A DNA stretch of 64,000 bases from Juglans regia (Eukaryota > Streptophyta > Magnoliopsida > Fagales > Juglandaceae), in contig NC_049903.1 in assembly GCF_001411555.2 (NCBI RefSeq), positions 33,972,145 through 34,036,144 of the forward strand. Reading direction: 5' to 3'. The translations under genes and the position numbers were made by a program. Below the pieces are notes generated by a model. That model saw only the letters and a list, made by a program, of their open reading frames with translations, had not been told where the DNA came from and did no database searches. This document shows, piece by piece, positions 34,700-47,266 of this stretch. Numbering within the stretch: the stretch's first letter is position 1; every line of letters starts with the position of its first letter.

Positions 34700-35261
34700 T
34701 CTCTCTGTGAGTGGAGGAGCTATATGTGTGCAAAACAGAGTTTAATGCTCGGAGACGACTGGGTTAGATTAGGATCAGATTGGATGATTGTACCACTGCT
34801 TCTGTTATTTTTTAATGAAAAAAGCTTTTTTGTCTGTTTTTCAAAGGAGACACGTTGATGAGACATTAGGTAGATAATTGACATGTCATTTATCTAATTT
34901 CATATTATTTTCTTTTTAAAAATGATGATTTAAATAAAATAATCACAGTTATAAAATATTTTATAAAAATAAATTTATAAAATCACATATATATTATATT
35001 TACTTTATAATAAAAATAGATTTATAATATAATATATTAAGTTAAATCTCGTCAGTTTTTAAATTTATTAAAATATTTTTCTTTAATTTAATACAAAATA
35101 ATAATAATAAAAAAACAAAGGGGTTGGGAGACAGCCCGCCAATGAGGGGTATTTTCCTCTTAAATGAGACCGTTGATTGGTACTTTATATTAATATTCTT
35201 GTTGCTGTATATAATGATCATGTTGTGAATGAAATTAATAGGTATGTGAAGTGATAGAAAA
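34700..35261. other. P-loop gene promoter side, then AT-rich DNA
   Basis: The first ~120 bp are the leader and promoter of the minus-strand P-loop gene. The remainder is AT-rich with no gene. Confidence 0.4.
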
Positions 35262-36290
35262 TGATTCTGATTAAGAAAATATTTTCTTAATGATATTTTA
35301 AATTTATTTTATTTTTTAAAAATATTTAAAAAGATTAAAAGATCTATGTAAAAAAAAAAAATTCAAAATGGTCATACGTAATATTGTAAAAAGGAAAATG
35401 CTAGATGCCCTGCTGGGGGCTCTCGCTGGGCTCTAGCATTTTTTTAAAATATTTTTTTTAAAGAAACTATAATATTATTAAAAAATATTTTCTTAATCAT
35501 TAAGTAAAATAAAAAATTATAAAAAAATATTTTTTAATATATATATTTTTTACTTTCTGATTAAGAAAGTATTTTCTTAATGATGTTTTAAATTTATTTT
35601 ATTTTTTTAAAATATTTTAAAATATTAAAGATCAATATAAAAAAATTATTTAAAATGGTCATACTTAATATTGTAAAAAGGAAAATACTAGATGCCCCGC
35701 TAGGGGCTCCTGCTGGGTTCCTATTGGGCTCTAGCATTTTTTTTAAATATATATATATATATTTTTTAAATTATAATATTATTAAAAAAATATTTTCTTA
35801 ATCATTAAGTAAAATAATTTTTTATAATTTTTTATTTTATTTCGTGATTAAGAAAGTATTTTTTAATATATATTTTTTACTTTCTGATTAAGAAAGTATT
35901 TTCTTAATGATGTTTTAAATTTATTTTATTTTTTTAAAATATTTTAAAATATTAAAAGATCTATATAAAAAAAAATATTTAAAATGGTCATACTTAATAT
36001 TGTAAAAAGGAAAATGCTAGACTAGCATTGTTTTTAAATATATTTTTTTAAAAAAACTTATAATATTATTAAAAAATATTTTCTTAATCATTAAATAAAA
36101 TAAAAAATTATAAAAAAAATTTTAGAATTTTTTATTTTATTTTATTTACTTTCTGAGTAAGAAAATATTTTTTTAATAATATTTTAAATTTATTTTATTT
36201 TTTAGAAATATTAAAAAATTTATATTAAAAATTATTTAGATAAAATATATATAAAATAATACTACATCTCAACGGGAGCTCCCAGCGGGC
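35262..36290. repeat. Tandem array of repeat family E (about 300-bp units)
   Basis: The word AATGGTCATAC followed by TAATATTGTAAAAAGGAAAA starts at about 35367, 35654 and 35983, giving periods of 287 and 329 bp. Each unit continues GCTAGATGCC...GGGCTCTAGC (the third lost most of this), an AT stretch, and CTGATTAAGAAAGTATTTTCTTAATGAT, which appears four times. Single copies of the same family lie elsewhere (11.3, 59.5 kb), so a dispersed, MITE-like repeat has here been multiplied head to tail. Confidence 0.75.
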
Positions 36291-36439
36291 TGTAGCGTCA
36301 CCTTAAAAAATATTATAGGAGCGGTGGGATTTAAACTTTAAAATTTAGTAGTATTATAAAAGAAGTTATAATTTAGAGCGTAAAATGCAATTTAAAGTTA
36401 AAGTTGATGGTTGCAGAGCTGTCTAAATGTTGCTTGTCA

Positions 36440-36601
36440 CAGGCTATAAAACCTCATCTGGAATGCTCGTTGGAATAGCCCGCAAGAGTCCCCAACGACA
36501 ATTCCATCCCACGCGTTGTCCAACCCACCACTCTAACGGATTATATTCTCTCTCTCGGCTACCTAGAAGTTTGGATTGAAGCGCCGGCTTATCTTCACAA
36601 G
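36440..36601 (+). other. Probable 5' untranslated exon of the saposin gene
   Basis: Ends CTTCACAAG|GTAAGAAAG, a strong donor at 36601/36602. The first coding exon of the saposin gene begins at 37769 after TTCAG, five bases before its ATG, so an upstream leader exon is needed and this is the best candidate. The start is a guess. Confidence 0.5.
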
Positions 36602-37773
36602 GTAAGAAAGCTAATTCCACAACTGCGAACTTTAACCCCCGACCTTTATTCTGAGATTCCCAGATTTGGTTCCTTTGTCCAATTTTCTTGGTTGTCAAAG
36701 GGGTCTGCTGCCTCTCTTTGGTTGTGATTCTTGACTCTTATGTTATTTTTAATGGTTTTTGCTGTATCTTCTGCGTATGCTTTTTATATCGAGGTTTCTT
36801 TCTTGTTATGATGTTCCACATCTTCGCCAAAATCTGTGGAATTACTCATCTGGTTTCTGGGATTGCCAATTAAAGTCTTGGTTTTGGATATGCCTTGTTT
36901 GAACCTGAGAGACACAAAATTCTTCTTTATTTATTTTTTTCCCAAACTCTTGGCACTTATCTTTGTGTAAATTATAGTGTCTTATTGTTTCTTCTCTGTT
37001 TGTGCGTATGTTTTGGGGTCTAATAACTGGACTAGAATCCATGGGAGTCCATATTATAGTGGTTGAAGATTACCTGCAAGGCAAGACGCTTGTGATTGCA
37101 CAGTTAGAAGCCTTTTTGGGCTTATTCATTAATCAAGTAGAATGATCCAAAGCCCCTGTTTCAGCATTTGTATTTAGAGTCTGTTGCGTTTTAATTACGG
37201 GGTTGATTAGGCTTGTGGTAAGAGGTTTATAACTTTATATTGGCACTGATAATCAACAAGCTGCTTAGGAGTTCCGAAGATTTTACAATTCTAGATCATT
37301 ATCTGGAAGAAGTCTAATATCACTAATAGGGCGTAAAGACCTTTATATCAAACTTAAACAAGAAAAGTTTTAACTAGCGCTTGGTATCACAATTGCATAT
37401 CATCTTAAAAACCATAGGCAATGTTGAGGTGATTTGAAAAATAAGCGAACACCAGTGTGGAGAGTGTTTCAGCTTGTTTGAACAAAGAAATCAGCCCTAA
37501 CTTATTATAAGTATGTGGGAGTACAACATATTTCATTTGAATTTAATTACCTAAGCTACATCTTTCACGTCCATTGTCAGTGTAGGTTTAAAATGCCAGT
37601 CAGGTATAATTACCATCATGGAATGTCTTACCACTAGTTTCTAATTTTTCTAATAATTTTAAAATCCTTCTCAGAAATTATTATGAGTTATGGTCTGTGT
37701 ATGTTTCACTAGAAATTAATTTTCCATATCGAGGTTATGATATTTTTGTTAAATATGTGCGACTTCAGGCACA

Positions 37774-40700
37774 ATGGACATGAGAGTTGGGCTCTTACTT
37801 CTTGTAGTGTTGGGTGCTAGTTGGGCTTGTGATGCTAGACAACTGGTGAGCACTGAGTTGCATCGTGGGAATGGAATTGAGATATCAGGTGAAATCTTCA
37901 ACTGAACTCTTAATCTTGTTATTGTTCTTTAGCATTTGCATGTTTTCATTCTTTTTTTTTCACTTCTTAATCTCTAATTACCATCATATTTACTTATAAA
38001 AAAAAAAATATATCTAATTACCATTGTGTAAGGGCTGAAAATGCAAATCTAAGCCATTTCTACTTGTTCGAACCATCCGATTAGAAATTTGGTTTGCACA
38101 TTAGAAGTCAACAGGGATAAGTTTAAGTCCTTGTATTTCAGCATGCCTTAATTCAGTTTTCGCAGTTTTAGATAAAACTCCAAGAAGTCCTGCTTAGCCT
38201 TGTCATAGAACTGGTAGCTTAAGTATCTATTTGTTGTCGGTGGTGCCTTTCATATTTGACAACACGTTTTTTTATAGGTAACATATTTGATAACACTTAA
38301 ACTTAGCTCAGCCAAAATTACAGGCACACAGTCTCTCTCTCTCTCTCTCTCTCGCACTCTCTCTACACACACACTCACACACTTTCACTGTTGACTTTTA
38401 GGGCTTTCTAGGTTTAAATCCCACAATTAGCTTAATTTTGGGACATGATACACTGGGAACGTTACTTTGGGCTTGCTAAGGCCTTTAAATAAGAAAATCA
38501 TTACATCTCTACATCAGTTTGCAGCCAAATATTGAACTTGGTTGAGATTTTCTTCAAACAAGTGCATACCTTGCCCAAGTGCGGGTGGTAAAAAGAATGC
38601 TCCCTGAACATGACAAAGTCGGGCACTTAAAATGCATAGAGCTATATCTCATCAACCTCGATATATTCTTTGCATTTTGCAAACATTTATGCTTAGAAAT
38701 TAACGATTATTACTTGTAGGTGTCACCAAACTATAATCGTATTTGCCAAAAAATTCTTTCTGTAAGAATGAAATCTACAGATAGCTTCTATTGGCTATGC
38801 TAAGAAATTTAATGGTCCACGTGTACCTTTATTTTATTGGAAAGGTAAATCATTTATCCTGTCATGAGAATGTTACAAAATTTATGTTGGCACATGTTTT
38901 GGTTCAGTTATGGAGATCAACTACCAGGATCATGATATCAAAGTTCAAAGTATGGAGGAAGTTTTAGGGAATGACAAAGTATGTACATTGTGTGAGGAGT
39001 TTGCTTCCGAGGCACTTGATTACTTTGCTGAAAACAAGACCCAGACTGAGATCCTTGATATCCTCCATCTAGCCTGCTCTCGGGTTGGCTCTTTCAAACA
39101 TGAGGTATATTTACTGTTTCAGCCGAGTTTTTACATTAGATAAAACAAGGTAATTGTGGTGCAAAACAGTTAGCGTCATCCCTGACCCCCAAAAGTTCAA
39201 GAGGAAACAAATTAGTTTTTGGTTGATCTCAGCCACTACAATTACTTATTTTTTCTCATGTCTAAGTCATCATACTTATTGAGTGGTGATGCTGATTGAT
39301 TTTTTGAATTAATATATTTAATGATGTTGAATATTGGTCAATTTTACCTCCGTGTGCTCAATTTGAATTGCTAATAGGTTCTAGATATATATATATATAT
39401 CTGTATAATTATAGTTAATCAAGAAGTTTTCTTCATAAGAAAAGAAGGCATAGCCCAAGTACACTTAATTGGAAATTTGTGTGTCAAATAAGTATTTGAA
39501 AGCTTATTTTTATGTATGGAAACATATAGAACATTGACTAATCTTAAAACTTAATTGGTGTTTGATTCCCAATGGCTGCTCCCCTTCCCCTTTTTTCTCT
39601 CCTAACTCATATTTTTCCTTTTTGCAACTGCAAAGTGCATCACTTTGGTGGACTATTATGCTCCCCTCTTCTTTTTAGAGGTTTCCTCTTTACAACCTGA
39701 AGAATTCTGCCGAAAAGTCAATTTCTGTCAACAAATTGCTATGGTTTCTTCTCAATTTCATGAAGACAGCTGTGGGCTTTGCCACCGTGCTGTTTCAGAA
39801 ATACTAGTTAAGTTGAAAGATCCTGACACACAGGTATGTTCTTGCTTCATTTCCTACACATAAATCATGATAACTTTGAATGATTTATTTCAATTTAAGA
39901 GCAAATGTTTACCTTTCTGACCTTGATACACACATGGTTTTCTAGTTAGTATAATTAAAAAGGCACTAAGGTTTACAGAATGTTTAAGTTTGGGACATAT
40001 GTCTCATATTATCACATTTGCATATATATATATATATATATTCTCACATGCACACACACAGAGTGAAGCCCTATACTGCTTCTGGACATCATCTAGCTGG
40101 GTTAGATTTCAGTTATATGGATGAAGGCCCAACCCAATGAGAACTGTCACCAAACTAAATATGCACACTGATGCCCTCTTTGAATTGTAAGCAAAATTCA
40201 TTCCAAAAGTTGAAGAAGAAAATAAGTGCACAGATAAAGCAAGAGCCAATGTAGTTTTAGACTAGTAGCCGCTACTTTAATTAGATCAAAATCAATATGA
40301 TGGAATTTGAAGATTACAAGTTCAACTTGTGATTGAAATATCAATGTAAAAACATAGTGGAAATGATGGTAAATGACAAATACACAGAACTTCAGTCAGC
40401 TGCATATATTTAGATATATATGGAATTTGAAGTTGATAATAGAATCTTGTAGTTACATAGTTGCAGTATTACTACCAGCTTAATTTAAATCATAATTTCA
40501 TCATCGAAAGAATATTCATGACCATTTTGTCAGACCATTTGTTTAATTTTTCCACAATTCTATCTTGTGGAACAAAATAGGGATATATCTCACTACATAC
40601 AAGGATATCTCAAACCAAAAACACAAAATTACAAGGTCCAATAGACCATTGATGATTACTGCTGAGTAGGCAACTAACACCTTATCGTACTTTTATGTCA

Positions 40701-41364
40701 GCTAGAGATCGTTGAGTTGCTTTTGAAGGCATGCAATTCCATGGAGAACTATGCGAAAAAGGTGAGAACAAATATGAGAAATCTTTTGGGGGGATTCTAA
40801 TCAAAGAAAGTAAATTGAAATATACCCATCTACTCAGTTGATCTAAATAATTGATTTTTTTTTTTTTTCTGATTTAGTTTTACTTATAAAAAAAAATCTG
40901 ATTTCTCATGTCCCTTAATCTATGTGGAGGGTCTTAACACCTGAATGATATGCTCATTCTTTTAACATGCTTGAGAACTGAATAGGTAACTTTACGATTA
41001 ATGACACAAGGATGCTATATGTTGGTCTGTTCAAGGTCAGTGGAAAAAGAGAAGTACCAGAAGAGGATAACCAGGCCTTCTGCCGGGTTTTTAGTGTTTA
41101 GGGACATGTTTTGGAATGAGATATTCATGATCAGAGAAAGTATTAATTTACTGTTTATTTACTGTGCTTAATTTTATAATAGCCTAAATTCTTTGGCAGT
41201 GCAAGAAGATGGTTTTCGAGTATGGATCTCTAATCCTAGCCAATGCGGAGAAAATCCTGGAAACATCAGACATATGCACCACGCTTCATGCCTGCAATTC
41301 GCCTGCAGCTAGTAGCAATGAAGCATCACACTCGACAAAAGTATCTGTGCTATCCGATTCTTAG
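37774..41364 (+). CDS. Saposin-B domain protein with two tandem domains, 244 aa
   Basis: Coding exons 37774-37888, 38908-39104, 39636-39833, 40702-40761 and 41200-41364; all junctions are GT-AG and in phase. Residues 1-22 form a signal peptide (MDMRVGLLLLVVLGASWACDA). Two saposin-B domains follow, each with the six-Cys pattern: Cys 64, 67, 95, 105, 129, 135 and Cys 150, 153, 181, 191, 216, 222. Domain 1 has VCTLCEEFASEALDYF, domain 2 has SCGLCHRAVSEILVKL. In both domains an intron falls just before the fourth Cys, consistent with origin by duplication. Saposin-like proteins bind lipids and help sphingolipid hydrolases in lysosomes or vacuoles; the plant two-domain form is secretory or vacuolar by inference. 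A leader exon at about 36440-36601 is likely. Confidence 0.9.
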
Positions 41365-42449
41365 TTATGGCAGCAAATATCCAACGGAGTGAAAATGCAC
41401 ATTCGGACGATATTTATACTATCATTCAATGTCATGTGTATGTATAATAACACAACGTCATCATGGTGCTTGTGTTGTACATTATGTGCTCGATCCCAAT
41501 CTACTGCTTACACGAAAGTTATTTTATCTCATAATGTTCCACAGTTCTAGGATATGATCTCATTCTCATAAGTTGATGAGTTTTGTTATCTGAACGCATA
41601 CATGACCAATGTAATAATAGATGGAGAAGGATAGATGAAAAATACTTTCAGCAATACCGTTGGAAGCGGTGCAGTTAAATGGTTGTGCGTTTTCAGCTGC
41701 TTTGTCGCAAAAGATGTTTTCTCTAGGCAAAAAGAGGATGAAAAATGAGCAGATGCATGTTAAAATCTTAAAACTCTAGAGGGAAATTGTGGCATGTGGG
41801 ATATCATTCCACAAGCTTTGACAGTTTGACATGTCCTACAACAATTCTCAATGATATGGTATTTACAGTGCATGGACTTATCAATAGGTTTTGGAACAGT
41901 TTCCCAATGTCAAAATGCGCAGATCACTAATCTCTACTAAAGAGCTAAAGCGTAGGCATGAATGAAGTGTGCTGGAGGTGTCCAATGGGAGATTTTCAAT
42001 GCTCATGTCAAAGAAGGATTGATAAATATAAGAACGCATAAGAGAGTGCAATATTGGGCCTAAAGTCTCTTCTAACTTTTATGTAGTTCCTTGTCCAATG
42101 GTTACCCCAAGTAAGAAGAACCATTGTTGTGGCAAGTAAAAGAGACTTCTGGCCCAATGCTCGAAACTCACTCTGCATGCTTATATTGATCAACCCACCC
42201 TCTCTCTCTCTCTCTCGCTCTCACACACACACACACACACACACATGGCCACACCCAAATGCAGCAATCCGTAATTAATCTGATAGCACAAGCTGCCTCA
42301 GGTGTGCAATCGTACTAGCTAGCTAGCTAGCTTCTCTAGCTAGTTTTGTGACCATGAACAGTAAATCCACATGCAATTGTTAAGAGCGGCCAAGCATGCA
42401 CAAAAAAGTAGTAGAGAGAAGAAAAAAGAAGTGGAATGGCTTCCATGAA
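41365..42449. other. Saposin 3' flank, then no gene
   Basis: 41365-41600 is probably 3' untranslated sequence. A (CT)n-(CA)n compound microsatellite lies at about 42197-42244. No other gene signal. Confidence 0.4.
42197..42244. repeat. (CT)n-(CA)n compound microsatellite
   Basis: CTCTCTCTCTCTCTCGCTCT passes into an ACAC run of about 20 bp. Confidence 0.9.
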
Positions 42450-42731
42450 TTATTGTACGTCTACTTGAAATTTCTCTATTAAAAGCAACAAAGCTATGCC
42501 TTGAAAAGATGAAGCTTCAAGTAGTACTGGTAACACCTTCCCCGATGTCTCGACACATAAGCCTGCTCGTTTCACAAAACTACTGGTAATTACTGTCTTT
42601 TTGTTGGAGTGTCCAATCCGTACTTGCAATGGATAAGCAAGCAAATATGAACCCGACAGACTATGCTTTTGGCTTTCACCATTCCCACGACCACTCTTTG
42701 CAAGCAACTTTCCCCGTGGATAAGGATCCAT
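42450..42731 (-). CDS. Hypothetical small protein, 93 aa
   Basis: ATG at 42729-42731, TAA at 42450. I do not recognise the product. It starts MDPYPRGKLLAKSGRG, has a hydrophobic stretch LLEASSFQGIALLLLIEKF near the C-terminus, and a fairly balanced composition unlike the AT-biased random frames around it. A TA-rich tract 40-60 bp upstream of the ATG (42763-42781) could supply a TATA region. No signal peptide is evident. It may be a small lineage-specific gene, a non-coding transcript, or chance. Confidence 0.3.
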   Translation of the reverse strand: MDPYPRGKLLAKSGRGNGESQKHSLSGSYLLAYPLQVRIGHSNKKTVITSSFVKRAGLCVETSGKVLPVLLEASSFQGIALLLLIEKFQVDVQ

Positions 42732-44340
42732 TGAATTTCAGTATTTATCTTGTGATAAGATATATATATATATATATATAAGGGTAAATATTAATTATAT
42801 TTGAAGCTTTTTATGCAATAGATCATATGTATTTCTCGTCTAAAAAATTCTAGTTATTCATAATTAAATTGAATCCACATTAATTTTTTTAAAGTAGATT
42901 CGTGGAAGGTATTCATTAGTCTCATCAAAATGTTTCATTTCAGCATTAAAAAAAAAAATGAATATTTAGATATTGATCGAGACACAATTAATTAATTAAG
43001 AAAGAATTTTCCATAGGAAATTTGTAATATCGCGCGCATTTAAGTTTATATATATTCAAGACATTGAGGATATTTTAATTGCATATATAGAATTAAAGTG
43101 GGGGAAAGAAGGGGACAGGCCAGAACACATTTACATATATGATACCTTGAAGGAGGAATGTTTCAGACAGATGCGTGCAGGACATGAGGAGCCCAACTAT
43201 ATACATGAGTAAGTGGTGCATGCATGTCTCGATGGTCGTTGAATATTGGCCCGACAGATTCAAGATATGAATAAAAATGATATTAGGTGTAGATATTTAT
43301 TTTATATAAAACGAACATTAGAGCATCATTGTGATCATGATGAAGCCGGCCTAACTCCTATATATATAGTCAATAAAAGTAGCTTTTATATATTTTCTTG
43401 GATACTCCTCAACAACTACTTTTATATATATATATATATATAAAAGATCTTTTCAGCATCTTACAATTCAAATGTATTATAATATCTTACATTAATCAAC
43501 CTATTAAAATACAGTCTCTAGTCCACTTAATTATCTTAGTTATTTATTAAAGGACTCTCTAAAACATGATATTTAGAATTTTATAATCAACTGATTTCAC
43601 AAAAATAAAATTATAATCAGATATAATTTCATGTGAATCGTTAAATTAAATTTATAAAAAATTTAATATATACATATATATATATATAAATATCAAGTTT
43701 ATATTGTGTCAAAGAGATGTATTAATTAGCTTCGTTAAATTTATATATTTATAAATAAATATTAATATAATATGTTAAATTATAAAATTAATTTTATTTT
43801 AAAATAAATATAATATATTATATAAAATTAGGTCAATTTATAAATTTATTTATAATATATTTTTACACCAGTAAGGTTGTGATATTTTATCTCATAATCT
43901 GCAGTGTGTCATCACGAATCTTTGGGAACACGTGTACGGCTGCAGAGCGTGTAAAAACGATACGAAGCATTGTAGGTCACAAGGAAGCTGGTCATAGCTG
44001 TACCTATATCATACGTGGCTCTTTAAGTGTCGTCTCCTCATCAGTGGTTAGCTCACGAATAGACCGTTCATTATGAGTGGCTGTTGAAGGGGGAAGCTTC
44101 ATGGCCGGCCAATAAAAATCACACACATGTATTCAAATTTGGAAAGCAGCAACCACTTCTTTTTATTACCATAAAATAAAAATAAAACTTCCGAAATAAG
44201 AAGGAACATGTTGGTTCTAGATGGGGCTTATGGCTAACGTTGGCACTATGTTGTAATATTTTTGGTCGACAGGAAAATAACATATAACATTATGCCAATA
44301 ATCATAAGCAATATGTATCCCTTGGTCCGCTAACCAACTC
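42732..44340. other. No gene recognised; AT-rich with TA tracts
   Basis: TA microsatellites at about 42761-42781, 43422-43443 and 43668-43690. Short frames such as 43879-44076 have no recognisable product. Confidence 0.4.
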
Positions 44341-44343
44341 TTA

Positions 44344-44538
44344 GGATGCGTTTGGATCATAAAATACTCTCAACTCATCTTAACTCATTATTATAATTTT
44401 TTCAAATTTCAACACAAAATATAATAAACAATTCAATTTTTTCAAATCTCAAAATAATAATAATATTAAAAAATAATATTCTAACAATATTTTATCATCT
44501 CATCTCAACTCAACTCACTTCAACATCCAAACTCACCC
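44344..44538. mobile_element. Tourist-like MITE, family A, best-preserved copy
   Basis: 195 bp with ends GGATGCGTTTGGATC and ATCCAAACTCACCC, core AAAATATAATAAACAATTCA, and TTA on both sides (44341-44343 and 44539-44541). A 3-bp TTA duplication is the hallmark of PIF/Harbinger transposition, which places this family with Tourist MITEs. Confidence 0.8.
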
Positions 44539-44541
44539 TTA

Positions 44542-45100
44542 ATATTTGGGGTTATCGTTCACACAATTGACGATTCATCTTTGTAAGTCTTTAAAATTGT
44601 GTTTAGTTATTGAGATGATCTCAGATAATTTAAATTAATCTATAAATAATAATATTTTATAAATCCTATTAAGATGTGTTTGAATGTATAAAGCAAATTG
44701 AGATATATTTAATTTTCAATGAAAAGTTAAAAAAATAATACATCTCATTAAAATAATTAATTTGAGATAAGTTGAGAAGGATTTCACACTTAAATATAAC
44801 CTCATAACTCCTAATTTAGGTCCCTCTTTGAGACTCATGATTTTGATCTCTTCCAAAGATATTTTATCAAACTTTTTTGTTAAGATCTACAATTTAGGTA
44901 AGTCTAATAATATTCACATTTCTATTCAAATCGTGTGCAAAGATTTACCTCAGATTTGTACAAATGCACGCAGTAAATGTGGCAAAATCAAATACTCAAT
45001 AATGAATAACGAATTGACACGGCTCCGCTCGGCTCGGTCTCGGAGTATAAGCAAGTACCACATCATCTTCTTATTGCCTGGAATCTACCAGTACCGTTTT
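44542..45100. other. CIPK promoter region
   Basis: AT-rich DNA upstream of the CIPK leader. GAGTATAAGC at about 45042-45051 is a weak TATA candidate before a CT-rich start region (45105-45130). Confidence 0.4.
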
Positions 45101-45579
45101 CAAATATTCCCTTCTCTCTCTCTCTCTGTGCTCAGATAGCTTTCCATTTTCAAGGTCACCCTTTTGCAGGTGAGATATCTAATACGTTTTTATGATCTAT
45201 TGCTTCCATATTTTGCTGTTTCTGGGAATCTGTCATATCGATTAGATCTTCAAAATTCTGATTTCATTTCCTTAGCGTAGAAGGGATTGAGTATTTTACG
45301 AAGTAGATGAGTTGCTCGTATTAGATGAGTTGCTCGTATTACATGTGCAATTTTCCTTGTAATATATTCTGTGCATTTTCTTTCTTCGATTCATTCGTTG
45401 TGTTTTTTTACTTCTGGTTGACATATTTTTTTCCCCTTCTGGTTGACATGTGCTAGCTGTATTTGCCATTTGAACTGAAACTACTTCTCGACTTTCTATG
45501 CCTGAGATTTAACGTACAGTCTTCTCGATCTTTTTTCAGTAATCTCGGGGTTATCACAAAAACCTGGGAATGCTGAAAG

Positions 45580-45774
45580 ATGTGCTTGAAAGCTGATAAT
45601 TCCTTCTTTGAAGATGATGAGGTTGTTGCTCCGTTTGGTCTGCCCTTGTTTATATTTGATGACATCGGGTGTTTGACTTACACCCCATTAGGCTTCCGTG
45701 CACAAATTCTCTATGCAGATAGAAATTTAAGAGAACACAACATTTCAAAATATGATGTCAGTGAAGATGGTTGA
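45580..45774 (+). CDS. Upstream open reading frame in the CIPK leader, 64 codons
   Basis: The leader of the CIPK appears to be split: donor GCAG|GTGAGA at 45169/45170 and acceptor TTTTTTCAG ending at 45539. The second leader exon then contains an ATG at 45580 that opens a 64-codon frame (MCLKADNSFFEDDEVVAPFG at its start) ending at 45774, 91 bases before the CIPK ATG. The peptide is acidic at its N-terminus and resembles no family I know. If this exon is in the mRNA, the uORF would be expected to lower CIPK translation. It could be removed by another intron. Confidence 0.4.
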   Translation: MCLKADNSFFEDDEVVAPFGLPLFIFDDIGCLTYTPLGFRAQILYADRNLREHNISKYDVSEDG

Positions 45775-45865
45775 GCTTTTATGTTGATAAGATTGGTTCT
45801 TTCCTCGTACAATATAACTATATCAAATATATTGCACTAGCCGGTAAAAGTTGTTATATTTTGTT

Positions 45866-47266
45866 ATGGAAAACAAAGCAAGTATATTGATGCAACGGTA
45901 CGAATTAGGGAGACAATTGGGCCAAGGTACCTTTGCCAAGGTTTACCATGCAAGGAACCTTAAAACTGGCATGAGTGTGGCCATTAAGGTGATTGATAAA
46001 GAGAAAATTTTGAAGGTTGGGATGATTGATCAGATTAAGAGGGAAATTTCTGTCATGAGATTGGTTAGACATCCAAACGTGGTGGAGCTTTATGAGGTAA
46101 TGGCTAGCAAAGCCAAGATTTACTTTGTTATGGAGTATGCAAAGGGTGGTGAGTTGTTCAGCAAGGTAGCCAAAGGAAAGCTGAAGGAGGATGTTGCTAG
46201 AAGATATTTTCAACAGTTGATCAGTGCTGTTGATTACTGCCATAGTCGAGGTGTGTTCCATCGTGATTTGAAGCCAGAAAACCTACTGCTGGATGAGAAC
46301 GGGAATCTGAAGGTTTCAGATTTTGGATTGAGTGCCCTTGCTGAATCTAAGCGTCAAGATGGGTTGCTCCATACAACCTGTGGGACCCCTGCATATGTTG
46401 CTCCAGAAGTGATTAACAGAAAAGGCTATGATGGATCCAAAGCTGATATTTGGTCTTGTGGGGTGGTTTTATATGTTCTGTTGGCGGGTTATCTCCCATT
46501 CCAAGATTCAAATCTGATGGAGATGTATAAGAAGATTGGTAAGAGTGAATTTAAATTTCCTAATTGGTTTGGTCCCGAAGTTCGCAGGTTGTTGTCAAGG
46601 ATCTTGGATCCAAACCCAAATACCAGGATATCCATAGCCAAGATAACGGATAATTCGTGGTTCCGAAGGGGGTTAGTCCCCAAGTCCCGAGTTATTCATT
46701 CAGAAGCGAAAGAACCTGCCCCTCTGGATGCTGATGCAGTTTTTGGACCTAATGCGAATAGCAGTTCCATCACAGAATCAAAGCAAGAATTGGCAAAGCC
46801 TTCTAGCTTAAACGCTTTTGATATTATCTCATTTTCTGCTGGCTTCGATTTGTCTGGTTTATTTGAGGACACTGACCAGAAGAAAGAACTGCGATTTACA
46901 TCCAATAAACCTGCCTCAACCATAATCTCAAAGCTGGAAGACATTGGCAAGCGACTGAAGCTGAAAGTGAAAAAGAAAGACGGAGGGTTGTTGAAAATGG
47001 AGGGGTCCAAGGAAGGCAGGAAAGGGGTGCTGGGCATTGACACTGAGATATTTGAGATCACCCCACTTTACCATATGGTGGAGATGAAGAAGTCGAGTGG
47101 AGATACACTGGAGTACCAAAAGATGTTGAAGCAGAAAGTAAGACCAGCTCTCAAGGACATTGTTTGGACCTGGCAAGGGGAACAGCAGCAGCAAGAAGTG
47201 GGGCAACAAGACCAACAAATTCCGCATGTTCTTCTGCCGCAGGTTGTCTTACCTCCAGATTCGTAG
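45866..47266 (+). CDS. CIPK: CBL-interacting protein kinase (CIPK/SnRK3), intronless, 466 aa
   Basis: ATG at 45866 ([19 protein letters not shown]). Ser/Thr kinase domain at about 12-266: glycine loop GQGTFAKVY (19-27), catalytic Lys in VAIK (41), HRD at 132-134 in [11 protein letters not shown] at 152-154, activation loop ending APE at 179-181. The NAF (FISL) motif begins at Asn316-Ala317-Phe318 ([20 protein letters not shown]) and binds CBL calcium sensors to relieve autoinhibition. The PPI region that docks ABI-type phosphatases follows (about 345-375). The tail is Gln-rich ([14 protein letters not shown]). All catalytic residues are present and the length is normal. The absence of introns in the coding region places it in the intronless CIPK clade; similarity is highest, from memory, to the CIPK2/CIPK10 group. 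Role: calcium-dependent stress and ion signalling. A leader intron and uORF precede it. Confidence 0.95.
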   Translation: MENKASILMQRYELGRQLGQGTFAKVYHARNLKTGMSVAIKVIDKEKILKVGMIDQIKREISVMRLVRHPNVVELYEVMASKAKIYFVMEYAKGGELFSKVAKGKLKEDVARRYFQQLISAVDYCHSRGVFHRDLKPENLLLDENGNLKVSDFGLSALAESKRQDGLLHTTCGTPAYVAPEVINRKGYDGSKADIWSCGVVLYVLLAGYLPFQDSNLMEMYKKIGKSEFKFPNWFGPEVRRLLSRILDPNPNTRISIAKITDNSWFRRGLVPKSRVIHSEAKEPAPLDADAVFGPNANSSSITESKQELAKPSSLNAFDIISFSAGFDLSGLFEDTDQKKELRFTSNKPASTIISKLEDIGKRLKLKVKKKDGGLLKMEGSKEGRKGVLGIDTEIFEITPLYHMVEMKKSSGDTLEYQKMLKQKVRPALKDIVWTWQGEQQQQEVGQQDQQIPHVLLPQVVLPPDS

